Below, piece by piece: positions 14,253 through 28,000 of a DNA stretch of 64,000 nt (the first letter of the stretch is position 1; every line of letters begins with the position of its first letter). Origin of the DNA: Pterobdella sp. o SKG-2022 (taxonomy: Eukaryota; Annelida; Clitellata; Hirudinida; Piscicolidae); the NCBI GenBank assembly GCA_964035795.1, contig OZ038322.1, positions 7,207,037 through 7,271,036 of the forward strand, given 5' to 3'. The notes under the pieces were generated by a model, which did not search any database, had not been told where the DNA came from, and saw only the letters and a list, made by a program, of their open reading frames with translations. A program made the position numbers and the translations under genes.

Positions 14253-16614
14253 ATCTGATTGTTTTAACTTTATTAAGTTATTTTTTATTTTATGTGAAGA
14301 TAAAGTTATGAATTACATATATATGAAAGAAGTCTATTTTTAGTTTAAATACAACTGATAACTGAATTTGATAATGCAAGGTAAGATAACGATCATTATA
14401 TCTGACGATGATATCCTAGTATATCGAAAAGCTTAGTTTTTTAATATAAATATAACCGAGAGCTTCCTTTTTTGTATAATAATACCTTTATTTTTAGATA
14501 ATTTAGCCTTATAATGAAAATTTGGTAAATTAAGAAGCTGTGTAATTTTTTTGAAGTTTGTTTTGAATAAAAACTACAAAATAGCGCTAAATAAATAGAC
14601 TTGAATACATGAATGTTTTGTCGATAATTAGAGAATTCTATTCAGAAATAAAGTTGTTTGAAAGAAGGAAGCTTTTTGAATTAATATAAGCTTGTTTATT
14701 CTACTTCATCAACTTATTTATAAAAATACAATACACCGTTTTAAAAACTGATTGTAATGTGATAGGTTTTTTTAAAGCTCAGTTATTTGGGTAAGTCTTC
14801 ACAGTAAAAAATTTGGGAGAATAACCCTTAAATCGCATGCACGTAAAAATTTGCAACTAAACACAAAACGCACAAAAGTATTGAAAAAAGTCTCTTGAAG
14901 ATGAGTTTGTTGAAAATGAAGTTAGTGAGAAAAAGGTTGTTTTTGATGTTTCTGTCTCATGAGGTTGAACCTGCAAGAAACAATTTTTTTCAAACCGTAC
15001 AGTTGAGCTCAAATTTTCTATTTCTATGCTTATTATGAATATGGCTGGACTTTAAACATTTTATGAATTGAAATATGTTTAAGAATGAGGACTTTTATTA
15101 AACAACCAATCACAATTGAGAGGCTAATTTTACCGCGGAGCCGCTCGACAGTTATTTGGCATTATAAACATTTAAATTTTTACGTTAATTAAGTTGATAT
15201 CAAAATTATCCACAACCTCTTTCCAATTTTAACTTTTAATTAGAATACTAATTTTTTCCGCAATAAAATAAGCAAGATAATTTTTTTATGAGCCCAGGAT
15301 TTTTTGGGACAGTAATCACAACGAAACATGATTTGAATCGTGTCTGCAGGGGCTATAAAACATCGGTGACTTCGAAAAATCTTTACATTTACCGGCTTTT
15401 AATCATGAAACCTCCAAAATTATCAAACAGTTTGAGAAAATAAACTTCAAAGCTTGAAGCTTGTTGAGAAAAACATATGTTTTTGAAAACTGTTTTTCCA
15501 AGCCCTACTTCAAGGAAAACTAGGTGAACTATATGTTGGATTTTTGTGTCAGTTGGTCAAATATGTATGTGAAATAGTCATTCAGTTTTTGCCTCTTCTT
15601 TACATTCCAAAAGGGTTTGAGTCAATACTCTTTGTAGACTTTTAATCTCAAAATCTTAATTTCTGAAATAAGAGGCCAACAATCATTTGTAACTATTTTT
15701 TCTGGCGATATATTTTGATTTATGGAGTAATTATACGTTTTTTTATGTATCAAAATAATTTCAGTTTGCTTTTTATCGTTATTTTAAAAGCTTCATGCCC
15801 TTCAAAAGCAGGTTTGTATGTAAATAATTGAAGATACTATTGTTTTTATATTAGAAACGGCATATGTTGAAAGAAGCTATTTCAAATCTTCTCAAGGTCT
15901 TTTTTGCTATTTATCGCAAAATTCATTCCTAAATATATTTGATGAAATAACTTCAAATCGTATCAGTTTTATAACATTAGTTTCATTTGAACCATATCCA
16001 CACAGTAAATTCTAAGCACTGATATAGTTGTATTGATGTAGATACATATAAGAGCGCCATTGATCCAGCTAGGTAGAACTGCTATCAATTCAAGGATTTT
16101 TTCGTTGTTGTTTTCTGCTTCTAAATAAAATACATTGTGTTTTTTTAACCTTTCAATCTTGTTATACAATGCTCGATGTTATTCTAATTAAAATTTTTTA
16201 TGATTAGATTTAGTGATAAATTTTAACTTTCGAGAAGTATTATAAAATGGTGTGTTTCAGTTGTGATTTTGGGATTCTTGTTTTAAATAAGCTCTTTTTT
16301 CAAGTCTTAAATATTTCAACTATTTTAATGATTTTTTAACTCAAACCTTACAATGTGAACTTTTCGAAAGAGAAATGAAATGTTAAACTACTCAGAAATG
16401 CAAGATTGTAATCAATACAGTGTTTCACTACTCAAAACTAATTGGCATGCAAAAAATACATAGTGAGTTTATACAACGGTTGTTTTTAAATCTCAAGTAA
16501 TCAATATAAGGTTGAGAAATTTTATGGGTTGATTGATGCTTTTTAAATTAAGAAATGCATAGTTATTTGTGTTTATATTTGCTTTAATAGCTTTCTGGTT
16601 GTTGACTGAGAATA

Positions 16615-16616
<2 letters not shown>

Positions 16617-16664
<48 letters not shown>

Positions 16665-16735
16665 TTATTTATATATATTTATATTTATATATATGTTTGT
16701 GTGTATGTATGTATGTGTGAGTGTGTGTGCGTGCG
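16617..16735. repeat. Compound microsatellite (TA)n-(TTTA)n-(TATG)n-(TG)n
   Basis: About 19 TA units are followed by TTTA units, then TATG units, then TG/TGCG units. The open frame over it, made of Ile and Tyr and then Cys and Val, is an artefact of the repeat. Confidence 0.9.
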
Positions 16736-18139
16736 ATGGCTATATAATGCAAAAGGACTGTTCTAAACACTAAAAACACGTACTCTGTTTATCAACACCA
16801 CAGCAATACAAGCGTATATATAGACTGGTCTGCACGTTTTAATCTAGCAAAAACTCACGTTTAACTATTCAAACAGCACTTTTAACGAATTTAAAACAGC
16901 GTTTATTTACGTGGATCAAAACAACATTGAATTCCTTGCTTCTCCTGTTAGCAAGTTAGTGACTCCTAATATAACCTTGTAACACTGTGTATTTCAAAAC
17001 ATGTAAATCAATTACTTCTTCCAATACTATATCTTAAATCTTGTATAGAGGTTATTACACAGTGTTTATGGTTTCTTATCACATGACCAGCATTGACCTA
17101 CTATCAGTGGCGCCTCGAATGCTGCAGTTGCGCAATACATCTTATTTATTATTTTTCTCATTATTGATTTTTAATATCTTTTTGGTGTTTTATTATTTGA
17201 TGTTATTTTTATTGTTTTTTCTTCATTATTGTTATTGATTTCATTATTATTTTTGGCTAGTTTTATTATTACTGTTCCTTTTGGTAACTGTTTTTAATAC
17301 GAGGATCATTAGTTATGCTCACTAATATTTCATTCCTCTGTTATGAGAACTTCCATCAAAGCAGTTATTTACATGTAGCAATAAATGAAACAAAAAAACA
17401 AAATCTTCAACTATATTCTAGTGTTCTATAATGAAGTTTTACTTGTTGAAACATATATAAGTTCAAAACACTATTTAGTTCATTAAGGTATCTTAATAAA
17501 CTAACTAGTGTTTTGAAAGCATTTTCATTTTATTGTGGCTTTTAGTTAAAATCATTATGTTGATATATATTGTTTTTAAATGAAATGTATCTTAAAAATC
17601 CAACAAATTTTAAAGTTGATTTGAGAGTTCTTTAGTACATTTATTGATAAAAAAAAGCTATAATTTTCAATAAGTTTAGCTTTATTACAAAAAAAAATTC
17701 AGAAGAATTAAGCCAATGAGTCAAAAGTTTCTCAAACAGTCCTTCAACTCAATCCCACATAACCCCACTTCTCACCTCTCCTAATTAACCAACTATTTTG
17801 AATGGTTCTGCCCCGTTATTGATCGATAATTTTGTTTCATTATCTTTGCTCCGTTGTGGGTGTTTTGTAATTAGCATTCATATTTTAATTACTCGATAAA
17901 TCATACTTTTTCACATTTTTTATAATGTATTAATTTTTGAGTTTTTCTAAAAACACATATTTGAGTTATTAAACGGTTTAAATCAATAATAAATGGATGA
18001 ATAATTGTATAAAAATTGCATTTGAAAAAATTTTATAAAACAAAGATAATGTGAAATTAAAACTTTTGTTAGCTAAAAAAACACCGAAAGCAATAATAAC
18101 AATAACAAAAATAGCGAAATCAAACTAAAAGAAGAAACA

Positions 18140-18364
18140 TTAATAATAATAATAATAATAACAATAATAATAACAACAATAATAATAATAACAACAATAA
18201 TAATAACAACAATAATAATAATAATAACAATAATAATAACAACAATAATAATAATAATAACAATAATAATAACAACAATAATAATAATAATAACAATAAT
18301 AATAACAACAACAATAATAATAATAACAATAATAATAACAACAATAATAATAATAAAAATAATA
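18140..18364. repeat. AAT/AAC trinucleotide array with higher-order period
   Basis: About 225 bp of AAT units interspersed with AAC. The AAC interruptions are regular: blocks such as AACAACAATAATAAT recur about every 33 bp, so the array behaves as a minisatellite built from trinucleotides. The poly-Leu and poly-Ile/Val open frames on the minus strand are repeat artefacts. Confidence 0.9.
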
Positions 18365-18786
18365 GAGTTATTTTTATAACACAGTTGTTGATTTTTTTGT
18401 GCCAATGAAAGACTTGATTGCATTTTTCTGTTTGTTTTCTATGCAAACTTTTTAAAAAACCGTTTAAACATAATGATTTGCAGTGTTCAAATTATATTTT
18501 GGCGTGTTTTTAGTCTACAAATTCTTGTTTTGATCGTAGGTTTTAGGCCAAACCTTCATGAAGCTAAATGGAAAGAATTTTCACGAATAATATTTTTGAT
18601 TTTTTCATATTTTTTGTTTAATTATTTCTAATAGAGTTCAATTACTGTTAAGAGCTATAGGAATATAATGATAAACAATCTTCCTTTATAAATAATATTA
18701 AAGCTTCTTTTATAAAAATATCAAGTCTTCCTTTATAAAAATATTATTATTTCTTTTTTAATCTGCACAGCGCAAAGGAAAGCAAG

Positions 18787-19041
18787 TTAACAAATGGAAA
18801 CTAGATTTGAAAACCCTTTTGAAAATTCGTTTATATCCACAGCTTGTTGAGTAACGATTGTAGCAAAGGGAATATATGCTGATAAATAGCTTCCATTGAG
18901 CGCATGCATTGCAACCATAATAATACCATCCACCACTTCCTGTAACTTTTGCATTGACGACTGCTGGTCCCAGGGTTTTATTTCAAAAATTTTCTCAAAA
19001 ATGTGCTTTGAACCAGAGTTGAATGTGGACCGTGTAAAGCT
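18787..19041 (-). other. Unrecognised 85-codon open frame, possible exon or gene relic
   Basis: The minus strand is open from just after a TAA at 19042-19044 to a TAA at 18787-18789. The translation looks more protein-like than its surroundings: it includes EIKPWDQQSSMQKLQEVVDG and IIMVAMHALNGSYLSAYIPF, with balanced polar and hydrophobic residues and locally higher GC. No long frame flanks it, its first Met leaves fewer than 60 codons, and I do not recognise the family. It could be an exon of an undetected gene, a decayed processed pseudogene or a transposon fragment. Confidence 0.25.
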
Positions 19042-20488
19042 TTATTTAAGCTATTTATAGCCTTGTCAAGATCAAAGAATCTATTTAGGGTTCAGAAAAA
19101 TTGATTTTTGAGGCAAAAAGCTTCTTTTTAAATCGTCCCGAAAAGAGATCGGCAATGTACAGCGTAGTACACATTTGTATAAACATAGACGTCTGTCTAA
19201 CGTTTCAATTCCACATGTTCAATTAAAACACTATTTTCTGAAGAGGGCTTAGAACTCAAATCTTCTTTTAAGAAAAAATCCTTTCAAGAAAAAGTAATCT
19301 GATAATTATTGAGTTATTAGGAGTTTTTGGGTTTTTTTTTGTAATGTACATAAACATTACATATACAATCCTGTACATCTCCAGGTAGTTGTATGAACAA
19401 ACAACTTCCAATTATGTCTAGCAGTGGATATTATTTTTAATTACTCTCCTTTAAGAAATAATTAAGCTCGGAACTTTTGTTCTACAATAGAAATGGCTAA
19501 AAACATACCATAAGTCTGTAAAAAGTAGATAATTTAATCATAAAGTTAGTGACACTATTTTTGATATTTTATAGGCATTTTTGACTAAGCACAAATCTTT
19601 TTGGTTCCAAATTACTTTGTTAAGCACAATAATCTTAATCTCAAAGAAGATTTATGGAAGTAATGCTTATCAGATCATATCCTTCGTTAAGTGCTTCATG
19701 AACCGAACAACGAATGCTCTCGGCTATCCCTTACAAATTCTATAAGCCTACACTAAATATCTTTATTTAAACTTGGTGCTTCTTTATAAGCAGTGGTCTT
19801 CTATGAACAAGTTCTTTTTTCGCAACTGATGATCATCTTTCTCTCAAATATCTTTTAACTTGTTTTTTATTTTCTTTCAGAGTTTACTTATAATTTTTTG
19901 TAGTCTAACTCTACACATGCTTCTAACCTACATTAAGTTTAAATAATAACAGTTAAATTTAGTACTTTCTAATACTTTTTGATCGTCTTTGAAATACTTG
20001 GTGCATTCATATATCAGGTCTTATTCCGCCTTACATTAGTCCTTCTTTGATTAATGTGGTTTAAATACATCAAGAAATTTTAAGTCAAGAGCTTTTATCT
20101 CTTCCCTTAAGATACCTGTTAAAACAGGATTTTAAAAGTTTTAAGCCTTATCTTTGACGCAAATAAGCTTCAAATCTTTTTCATCAACGTTTGTTTTGAA
20201 GTTATAAATATATGTAACTTCAACATAGAAAGGTTGAATTCAAAAAAATAGCGTAAAAATAATTTCACACTAATAAGACAAAATTTATGTCGTTTTTTGT
20301 GTTATTTTTCATAGCTAACGGGTAAATCACTTTAAATTTTTGACAAAGTTTTTTTTCCAAAAGTTAATCACTTGTAGTTTGAAATAATAGAAGTTTTTAA
20401 AACGTAATTAAAAGTCTAGTTTATGATTTTATAGATAGGAGAATGATTAAGTTTGTTATTGATATAACAACCCTTCTTGTAACAATTT

Positions 20489-20491
<3 letters not shown>

Positions 20492-20528
<37 letters not shown>
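20492..20528. repeat. (AT)n microsatellite
   Basis: About 18 perfect AT units in the gene-poor interval. Confidence 0.9.
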
Positions 20529-20530
<2 letters not shown>

Positions 20531-23500
20531 TTATATTTATATATCTTCGTTACATTTAAATGTATCTTTTGTTGTTATCCACAAAATGAAGGCTTTTTAA
20601 AGGAATTAAGAGTATAACATATAATGGTTATTTGTTTGATAAGTGTAGTCGATTTGAACGGTACAAATTTTTAAGCAATTATGGCAAATTAGTAATAAAA
20701 ACTTATAAAAAACTAGTAAAACTATTTGAAATCAAATGGCTAGATTTTTATTATTGAGTTATCGAATATATTAGTAATTTCGGGAAAACTCTTTTTAATG
20801 AAATATTTTTATTGTTTGCCAGTCTATAAAATATATAATCAGCAATAAATATTGAAATTAAAAATTACAGATAATTATATTTTTAAAAGTACGCTATACA
20901 TAATACAACAATTATTCTTTAGTCGTTAAGTGTCTCGCTTTAAACAAAAACCCTAGTCTATGGAGTTAAAAACTCATTTTTGAGCCTTAAAACAATTATT
21001 TGAATAAGATTAACTGAATAAATCAATTAAAAATGATTAATAAAAATTGCTAATAATTACCTTTAATGCAAAAGTACGCATATAAAACACGACACAATAG
21101 AAGGTGAACGTGCCTAAAATGGCGTGACCAAATGCAATTTATTATACGGATAGTGGGGCGTTTGCGCACAGATAAATGGTTTCCACGCAGTTATTTAGTC
21201 TATCAGTCGATCACCATACTTTAGCCCATTTTCTAAATTTCTCTCAAGGTTTAGTGCTTAGTTTTATTGCTGAATTCTCCCAGAATTAATTGGATTCTAA
21301 TCAAATTGGTTATTAATGTTTTTTCAATTAAATTTATCTCATTTTTTTGGTTGTTTTTATCTAATTATTTTCCAAAGCTAACGGGTAAATTAATTTAACT
21401 TGGTTTATGTCTTGTGAAAGTCTATTTTGCTGTGTATTCTTATAACATACTGTCTGCATTTTTCTCACTCTCTCTTGGCCGCGATCTCTTCTTTTTTAAA
21501 TGATCCCGCTTGAATCAATACAACACACTAAGTTGTGTTGAAATGAGTTCCGTCTTTTCAAGGAGTTGCATTAAAAGTTTTCAATACAAAGATTATTTTT
21601 AGTTGAGAAACTATTTTTATATTTAAATTTCTACATAACGAAGGTTTTTTTAAAACGGTTTTTCAGAAAGTTAAATTAATTGAAATCTTTTAGTTTTGAA
21701 AAAATTTCTTTTTTGAAGTTGTATTTGGATCAATTAATAGAAATATTGTTGAAAAAGCTGTGTTGTATTCGTGTATTACCTGGATAAATGCATCAAATGC
21801 AGCATTAGCTGACCTAATTTTTTAAGTTTCATACGTTTGTCCAGCTTCAGCACAAAAACTTTTCAAAAAGATTTTGATAAATTATCAGGTTTATTTTAAG
21901 GAATATACTCAAAAAATATTTCAAAGTTGTTATTGTTTAAATTTATATAAGCCACGTTTAAAAACAACTGAACAAATATAACAAAAACACATGACAATAG
22001 TGAAAATATTTAATTAAAAGTTCACTTTTTGTCTTTGATTAAGTGGTTAGCGATGTTTGATAAATGTGAGCACTAAAATTAAAAGCACTGAAACTGCCAG
22101 CCATAAAACATTGAAATTCACTTTCAAACTTTCCACCCTCGAAGTTGATGGACAAATTACGGTGGTTAGCATTAAATGATAACTTTTTATTCAAATATGT
22201 GCTAAACAATATTGAAAAATTCAATGCTTTGAACAGATGTGAATAACTTAATAGATTAAATACTTTTTTAAAAAATCAATACTTTTGAGACTAAAGATTA
22301 GCTATAATCAATGTTGGAAGAAGATTTCTACTCAATTTCATATGTCTTGCCTTTAACGAAATCATGCTAGAATATAATTTTCATGCAATTTTCTCGCAGT
22401 ATTACACATGACTGCAAGAATGTGCTTATTTATAATATAAAATTCATAACAATTATTAACAATATATTCATATTTACTTATTTAAAGTCATGAGCTATGT
22501 TTCGAAAAGTTAGTGCATACTTCCGTGCACTTTTTAAAGTCGCAGAAAAAAATAACGATACAAAATTGGACAGCTGATGGTTTCAATTCCATCAAAAAAA
22601 TATTTCCATGGGTAAAATACTACTATTGTGTTTTATAACAGAACATTCTTTTCATACCCTAATCAACATATAATCAAACTCTTCCGTATCTATTTTGCAT
22701 TATTTATCCATATTTCTCTAGCTCCAGACTTCGGTGGCCACAAGCATTTGTGAGAGAGATCGTAGATGTGATTGATTCCATACTAATACAACTCAATAAT
22801 GTTTATGAATACTTTCAAACAGGCATGTAATATTCATCGTTTAATTACCACAAGCCGTATACAAAGCGCAGCTATTGTTTTAGATATTTATATATGCTGC
22901 TTGGTCATATATAACTAGGTCAGATGTGATATATTATTAATATTTATGAAACTTTCATGCTTTTATTGTATTCTGATAGGTTCTTTATTGTTCAAAAACC
23001 TTTTCACAAATTCAATGAGTTTACCACATGTTTCACTAAGTTTTCTATGTTTTACTTTCTGATTGCCTGATTTCGTCTTTTTAAATAATCTATCTGTATC
23101 AATAATGCGTTTTTGAACGAAATAATAAATGGAGTTAACGCAGCTTTTAAAACAAAATACTTTATAGGAAGTTTTTAATTTTTTAGAGACATCTTAATTA
23201 ACGCAGAAGTTCTCACAATAGATATATCAAAGCGTTAAAACTGACATTCAGCCGTGATAAGTGGTTAAAAGATTCTCATATACTGAATGCATTTAATTTG
23301 AAATGAAAATCATGAGATTATAAAGCTATTAAAAGTTTAACGTTTTTTGTGGGTTTAATCAGCAATTACAATGAAATCCCCATATAACTGCTTATCAAAG
23401 AGTTTGAAATTCTCCAAAAACGTATATTAAATATATAATAATGCTTTTTTATTGTTACAGGAGGTAAAATGTGTTTTAAAATATAAAAATATAATATAGT

Positions 23501-23621
23501 TTTGGAATAATGCTGGTGACAGATACCAATAACTTTTGCCGTGGCTCTCATGCTAAGTAACAAGGGACCTAATTATTGCTCTTTTTACTTACAGTTTACG
23601 TAAGCATAAGTCATATCAAGT

Positions 23622-23718
23622 GTAAGGACAAGTGATGATCACTTGATAATGTAAGCTAGCCCTACGAAAAGCTTCGTGTCATTTAATAAATACTTTGTGT
23701 TTGTTATCCTTACTTTGA
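23622..23718 (+). mobile_element. Short retroelement-like repeat with hammerhead-like fold, copy 1
   Basis: The segment from 23641 (ACTTGATAATGTAAGCTAGC) through TACGAAAAGCTTCGTGTC to AATAAATACTTTGTGTTTGT is nearly identical to the copy at 47814-47927. The terminal complementarity is partly lost: only GTAAGGA and TCCTTAC at the ends still pair, because the left strand differs from the copy at 47.8 kb. The flanking right sequence, GATTCAGGCT followed by TTGTACTT, is also shared. Coding capacity is absent. I infer the terminus of a Penelope-like or other retroelement, or a derived non-autonomous repeat. Confidence 0.55.
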
Positions 23719-24013
23719 GATTCAGGCTTTTGTACTTTATCATATCAAGTGATTGAATTGAATGTTTAAGTGGTATAACCAATCTTTGTTTAACCTGTGT
23801 AGTTGTTAACAGTGAAGTTTTATAGTTTTGAATGCTCCATAAGCACCCATTGATGAAGCCCTTATCGACTTATTTGGGCAAATAAGCCAGTGATGTTACT
23901 CGAGGCTGGAGTAATTGATTTTTAATTAGTGATCTCATCTTGAGGGTTTCTTAAAAATTTTTACATGATTTTTAAAGAGATGTTTTATCGTTTAGAACTC
24001 AAGTTAGTTTGTT

Positions 24014-24107
24014 GCTATAACTTGTGATCTAGTATCTATTGTCTCTTTTGGAAGTTTTGTGCTATAACTTGTGATCTCATATCTATTGTCTCTTTTAGGA
24101 GTTTTTG
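24014..24107. repeat. 47-bp tandem duplication
   Basis: Two adjacent units (24014-24060 and 24061-24107) both begin GCTATAACTTGTGATCT and share TATCTATTGTCTCTTTT. They differ at a few bases only, which indicates a recent local duplication. Confidence 0.85.
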
Positions 24108-24351
24108 AATTTTTACACTTAGTTTTTATGCAAAAATCGATATGATAAGTGCAATATTACATGAAATAACATAGAATTAATGATGAAACAAACGCTAACC
24201 AAAGCCTTGCAGCGGTTTTGACTCATTTCCTGCCAATCATTTCATGCGTTCTTGTTTGCCTGGCCTGGTAAGGTTTTGAATACACTAACTGATGAAAAAC
24301 CAATCCAAAAACATTGTTCAATTTTTATTCAATTGCTAATGCACGAGAAGT

Positions 24352-24572
24352 GCTGATGATGATGATGATGAGGATGATGATAATGAAGAAGAGGATGATG
24401 ATGCTGATGATGATGATGAGGATGATGATAGTGATGGAGAGAAGCATGATTATGGCGATAATGACATCGGTGCTTATGATGAAATTGGTGATGATAAGGA
24501 AGAAGAGGAAAAGAATGATGATGATGTTGATTACAATAATGATAACGGTGAAGAAGAAGATGATGATGATAC
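24352..24572. repeat. Imperfect (GAT)n / (GAA)n array
   Basis: About 220 bp of GAT with GAA and GAG interruptions. Three overlapping open frames (Met/Arg-rich, Ile-rich and His-rich) arise from reading the repeat in different frames and are not genes. Confidence 0.88.
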
Positions 24573-24879
24573 CACACGTGAGAAGTCCAAGGCAAACAAA
24601 CATCTGAAAAATTGTATTTATATTACGTTTCGTGTGGTTTCCTCTTGCTTTGCTGTTTTTGAAAATATATATTTTTTACATTACTGTTATTTCAAGAAAA
24701 ATAGTAGAAAAAACAATGGTTTTTTCGTGATGAAATACCAAGTTATTTTGTCTGTCGTAAAACCCGCGCATGAGCACTTTTCAAGCATGATGTACGTGTG
24801 TTGTACGAGAAAGTTTTGAGAGCTTTTAAAGCAAAGGAACCTTACCAAACGTCATAAATGCTCTTCTTTACAGCCGTTG

Positions 24880-24885
24880 TATAAA
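24880..24885 (+). promoter_or_regulatory. TATA box candidate of the small heat shock gene
   Basis: TATAAA 132 bp upstream of the ATG at 25018. I did not find a well-formed heat shock element (alternating GAA/TTC); the nearest, TTTTTGAAAGATTCC at about 24955, has the wrong spacing. Confidence 0.35.
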
Positions 24886-25017
24886 CTTTCAGATATTTTC
24901 GTACATTTTTATTCGGGTTGAAAAAACTTAAACATATCCATTCGGGTTTAAAAATTTTTGAAAGATTCCTAAAAACAAAATAATAAAAAACCAAATTATT
25001 TGAAAATAAAAATAAAC

Positions 25018-28000
25018 ATGAAGCGCGACATCTGCAGTGAAATAACGAGCTGGGACGAGATGAGTAGTCACCAACGTCAAGAACAAGAAGCCCTCTTCAG
25101 CAGCCAGAGCAGTGTGCCTGTCGTCAAAGATAACTGCAACTACCTGGAAAGACAGCGTAAGATATGGGACGAGATGCACCAAAGAATGGAGATGCGGAGG
25201 AAGGAGTGGGACGATGATGTGATGAAGCTTAAACAAGATTTTTTTCGTCTTAAGCCTGATGATTTCACCACTGCACCCAGCGTCACTGGTGAGCCGTGGG
25301 GTTGTACGTGGATGGGAGCTTTGCGTGTATATGTAGTTGTTTTCAATGCTATATTAATGATCTTTTATCGTTTTTGTATTCCGCATGCTCATTTCCAAAG
25401 TTTTTAAATTTTAAATTAATTTTCTAGAAAGAATATACAATAGAATGTTTCTCGTTAAAATTTTCATTGTACTTGAACATTTTTGTGAACCCATTAAAAA
25501 AAAACAAAAAACGAAATAAAAAACAAAATGGTCTTGCAGATCCATGCGTTTACAATATTTTTTCTCCATTGCTTTTCGAGTTTTTGAATAAAAATTCTCT
25601 CAACCTAAATACAAAAATAAAAAAAATTGAAAACTCAAAAACAAAATCGTTAAAAAATCGCGACAAAATCTCAAAAAACCGGCCCAAAGCTTAAATTTAA
25701 CTTCAACACACAAGCCACCTGACCTGATACAACACACACCCGCATCCCCATAACTAACACCTGTCTACCTACATATCGATTGTATGTACACAACCCAAGA
25801 CCATTAGAATACACTCAAGATTGTGTTGGTTTCTGGAGTGTGGTGGTGAGATGTCAAATGTGGTTGTTGATGTCGACTAAAATGAGATGACTGCGACTAA
25901 AAAGTTGTTTTAAATTACTATCAAAAAAAGTGTTTAGCGCCTTTGTTTCAAACGCCATTTTTTTCATTGTTATTTATCTGCATCGTTGTTTATTTTAAGA
26001 TCGTTCATTTTGATTAAGGTTTGAAAATTATTTAAATGTTAAGAATACATGAATTAAAATTTTTCGATTTTCCGAAATTTAAACAATGATGAATTGAGAA
26101 GAATTTTAAAGTTAATCTGAAGTGATGTCCTTTGTTACAAGCGCTATATTTTTTAAATACATTTTTTAAACTAAAAAAACAAGTTTATACAAGCGTCAAA
26201 AACCCAAAATACTTGCGGGCAAAACACCTTATAAACACCGAGACACACAATTATAAAACTAAAAACTTCAAAATATTTTAAAAAACCATTATATACACTA
26301 AAACACATATACACATGAGTTTATCAGTATTATATAGTTGCATGTGAACCACTCATATATACCTTTAAGCTTTACATACACATAAAAAACCTTTCATACA
26401 TGAACAAAAATACTTCCGCAGGCCTTAATGACACCATGCTTGAGAAGATGGACCTACAAAACATGTTTTACCAGGGAAAAGATGGATGCAAGGTAATTGG
26501 TCGCTTACTTTTATGCTATTGGCGGGACTGTATCTTTTGTATTTTTAAGCGTTTGTCTGTATATTTGTTTGTCTAGCTATTTTTTTTCTATTCATCTGTT
26601 TATTTTTTATGCGTTTATTTTTGTCTACTTAGCTGTTCATTTATCTCACTGTTTATCTATCTGTTTAACCATTTATATATATCTTTCTGTTTATCTATCT
26701 ATCTGTTTATCTTTTTAATTGCCCATTCATCTACGTATATTCCAAAATTAATTTCATAACTTCAAATAAATCTTCCTACATCTTAGTGCTTCCTCCAGTA
26801 ATTATTTATAGAGGCTTTACGGCTCCAGCACTATGAACTTTCAAAATCTGTGCACCTTACATAACTACGAGTACATGTGATGAATGATTTTTAATTCAAT
26901 TTTTTCCTCTCCCGTCCATAAACCTCGTTCCTTTTGAGGGCAGGCTCATAAAATAAAAGATTTAGTTCTTCTTTCTCTGTATCATATTAAAAAAATCTTT
27001 TCAAAACTTCAGAATTTCTATCATAAAACTTCAAGAAAAACTTCATGACTTTTCTATTTATAAAAACTCAAAATAAAAATGCTTTTCACAAAGACTTATG
27101 GTTATTTTTAAGGTCTGTTTTCAGGACTTTGCTTTTCTCTTTTATGATTGGCTGCTCCAAGGTTGTCTCGACTGCAATTCTATTTGTTATATGCTTTTAT
27201 GCATCTTTGCCCTATTCTTACCAAGTTTATTTTGCTATCGATAATCTGTTTTATTTTTTAAGTGAAAATATTTAATATTGTTTTAACTCTTTTTTTTAGG
27301 GCAGTTTTTTTTAGATTTAAATGCCTTTTTTCGTTTGAATAGTCCCATTTTTTTGGCTGAACTGTAAATAAAATTTTCTAAACGAAGAAAATGTTTTCAA
27401 GCAAATAACTCAAAATAAATTATTTTTCTATTATGTTAACTTTTATCCACTACATTACACACTTTTAATATTCAAATGCAGTACCCCTTACATCAAACAA
27501 TTTAAATAATATCTTCGTGATATCTCCGGTTTTAAATAATGATATTAATTTCAAACAAAAGGTGTTTCGTGTGAGCTTTGATGTGAGTCAGTTTGTTCCC
27601 GAAGAGATTAATGTCAAGACTCAAGACAATCGTCTGATGGTGCAGGCAAAGCATGAAGAAAAAGGTCCGAGTTTATGATTTGTTGTTAATCTTATCGAGT
27701 GGAAAGTTAATGGATTATTATGAATGGGAATTTGGCGTTAATTCTTTATGATGAGGTTAGATTTATAAAGCGTTGTAGCTTTTATCGCTTGACAAATTTA
27801 TTGAAGTTCTCATTCTCATCGTAAAATTTGAAAATGAATTTTGTATTGTGTTGTTGGAAGATACGTATCAACATCGATTGGAGATGTCGTTTAATAAAAA
27901 AAATGCAAGGTACTTGAGAATGAAACCCTTAATTTTACCTTTTATATGATTAAACATAAGAATATGAAATCCTTAAACTAAGCCTCATAAATTCGATTCG

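Larger units (their letters stand above)
14260..24850. other. Long gene-poor interval
   Basis: About 10.6 kb between the FN3 gene's poly(A) signal and the promoter of the heat shock gene. I find microsatellites (16.6, 18.1, 20.5 and 24.4 kb), a 47-bp tandem duplication (24.0 kb), one retroelement-like repeat (23.6 kb) and an unexplained open frame (18.8 kb, minus). The rest is AT-rich sequence with no exon-like pattern that I can support. Noncoding RNA genes cannot be excluded by eye. Confidence 0.5.

Noticed and set aside
18073..18446. Two overlapping minus-strand frames of 116 and 108 codons (Ile/Val-rich and poly-Leu)
   Set aside because: Direct translations of the AAT/AAC array; no start context, splice signals or family resemblance.
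24340..24372. CTGATGA matches suggesting a hammerhead ribozyme core
   Set aside because: They belong to the GAT microsatellite; no helix II, GAAA or helix III follows.
24314..24607. Met/Arg-rich, Ile-rich and His-rich frames on both strands
   Set aside because: All derive from the GAT repeat read in different frames.
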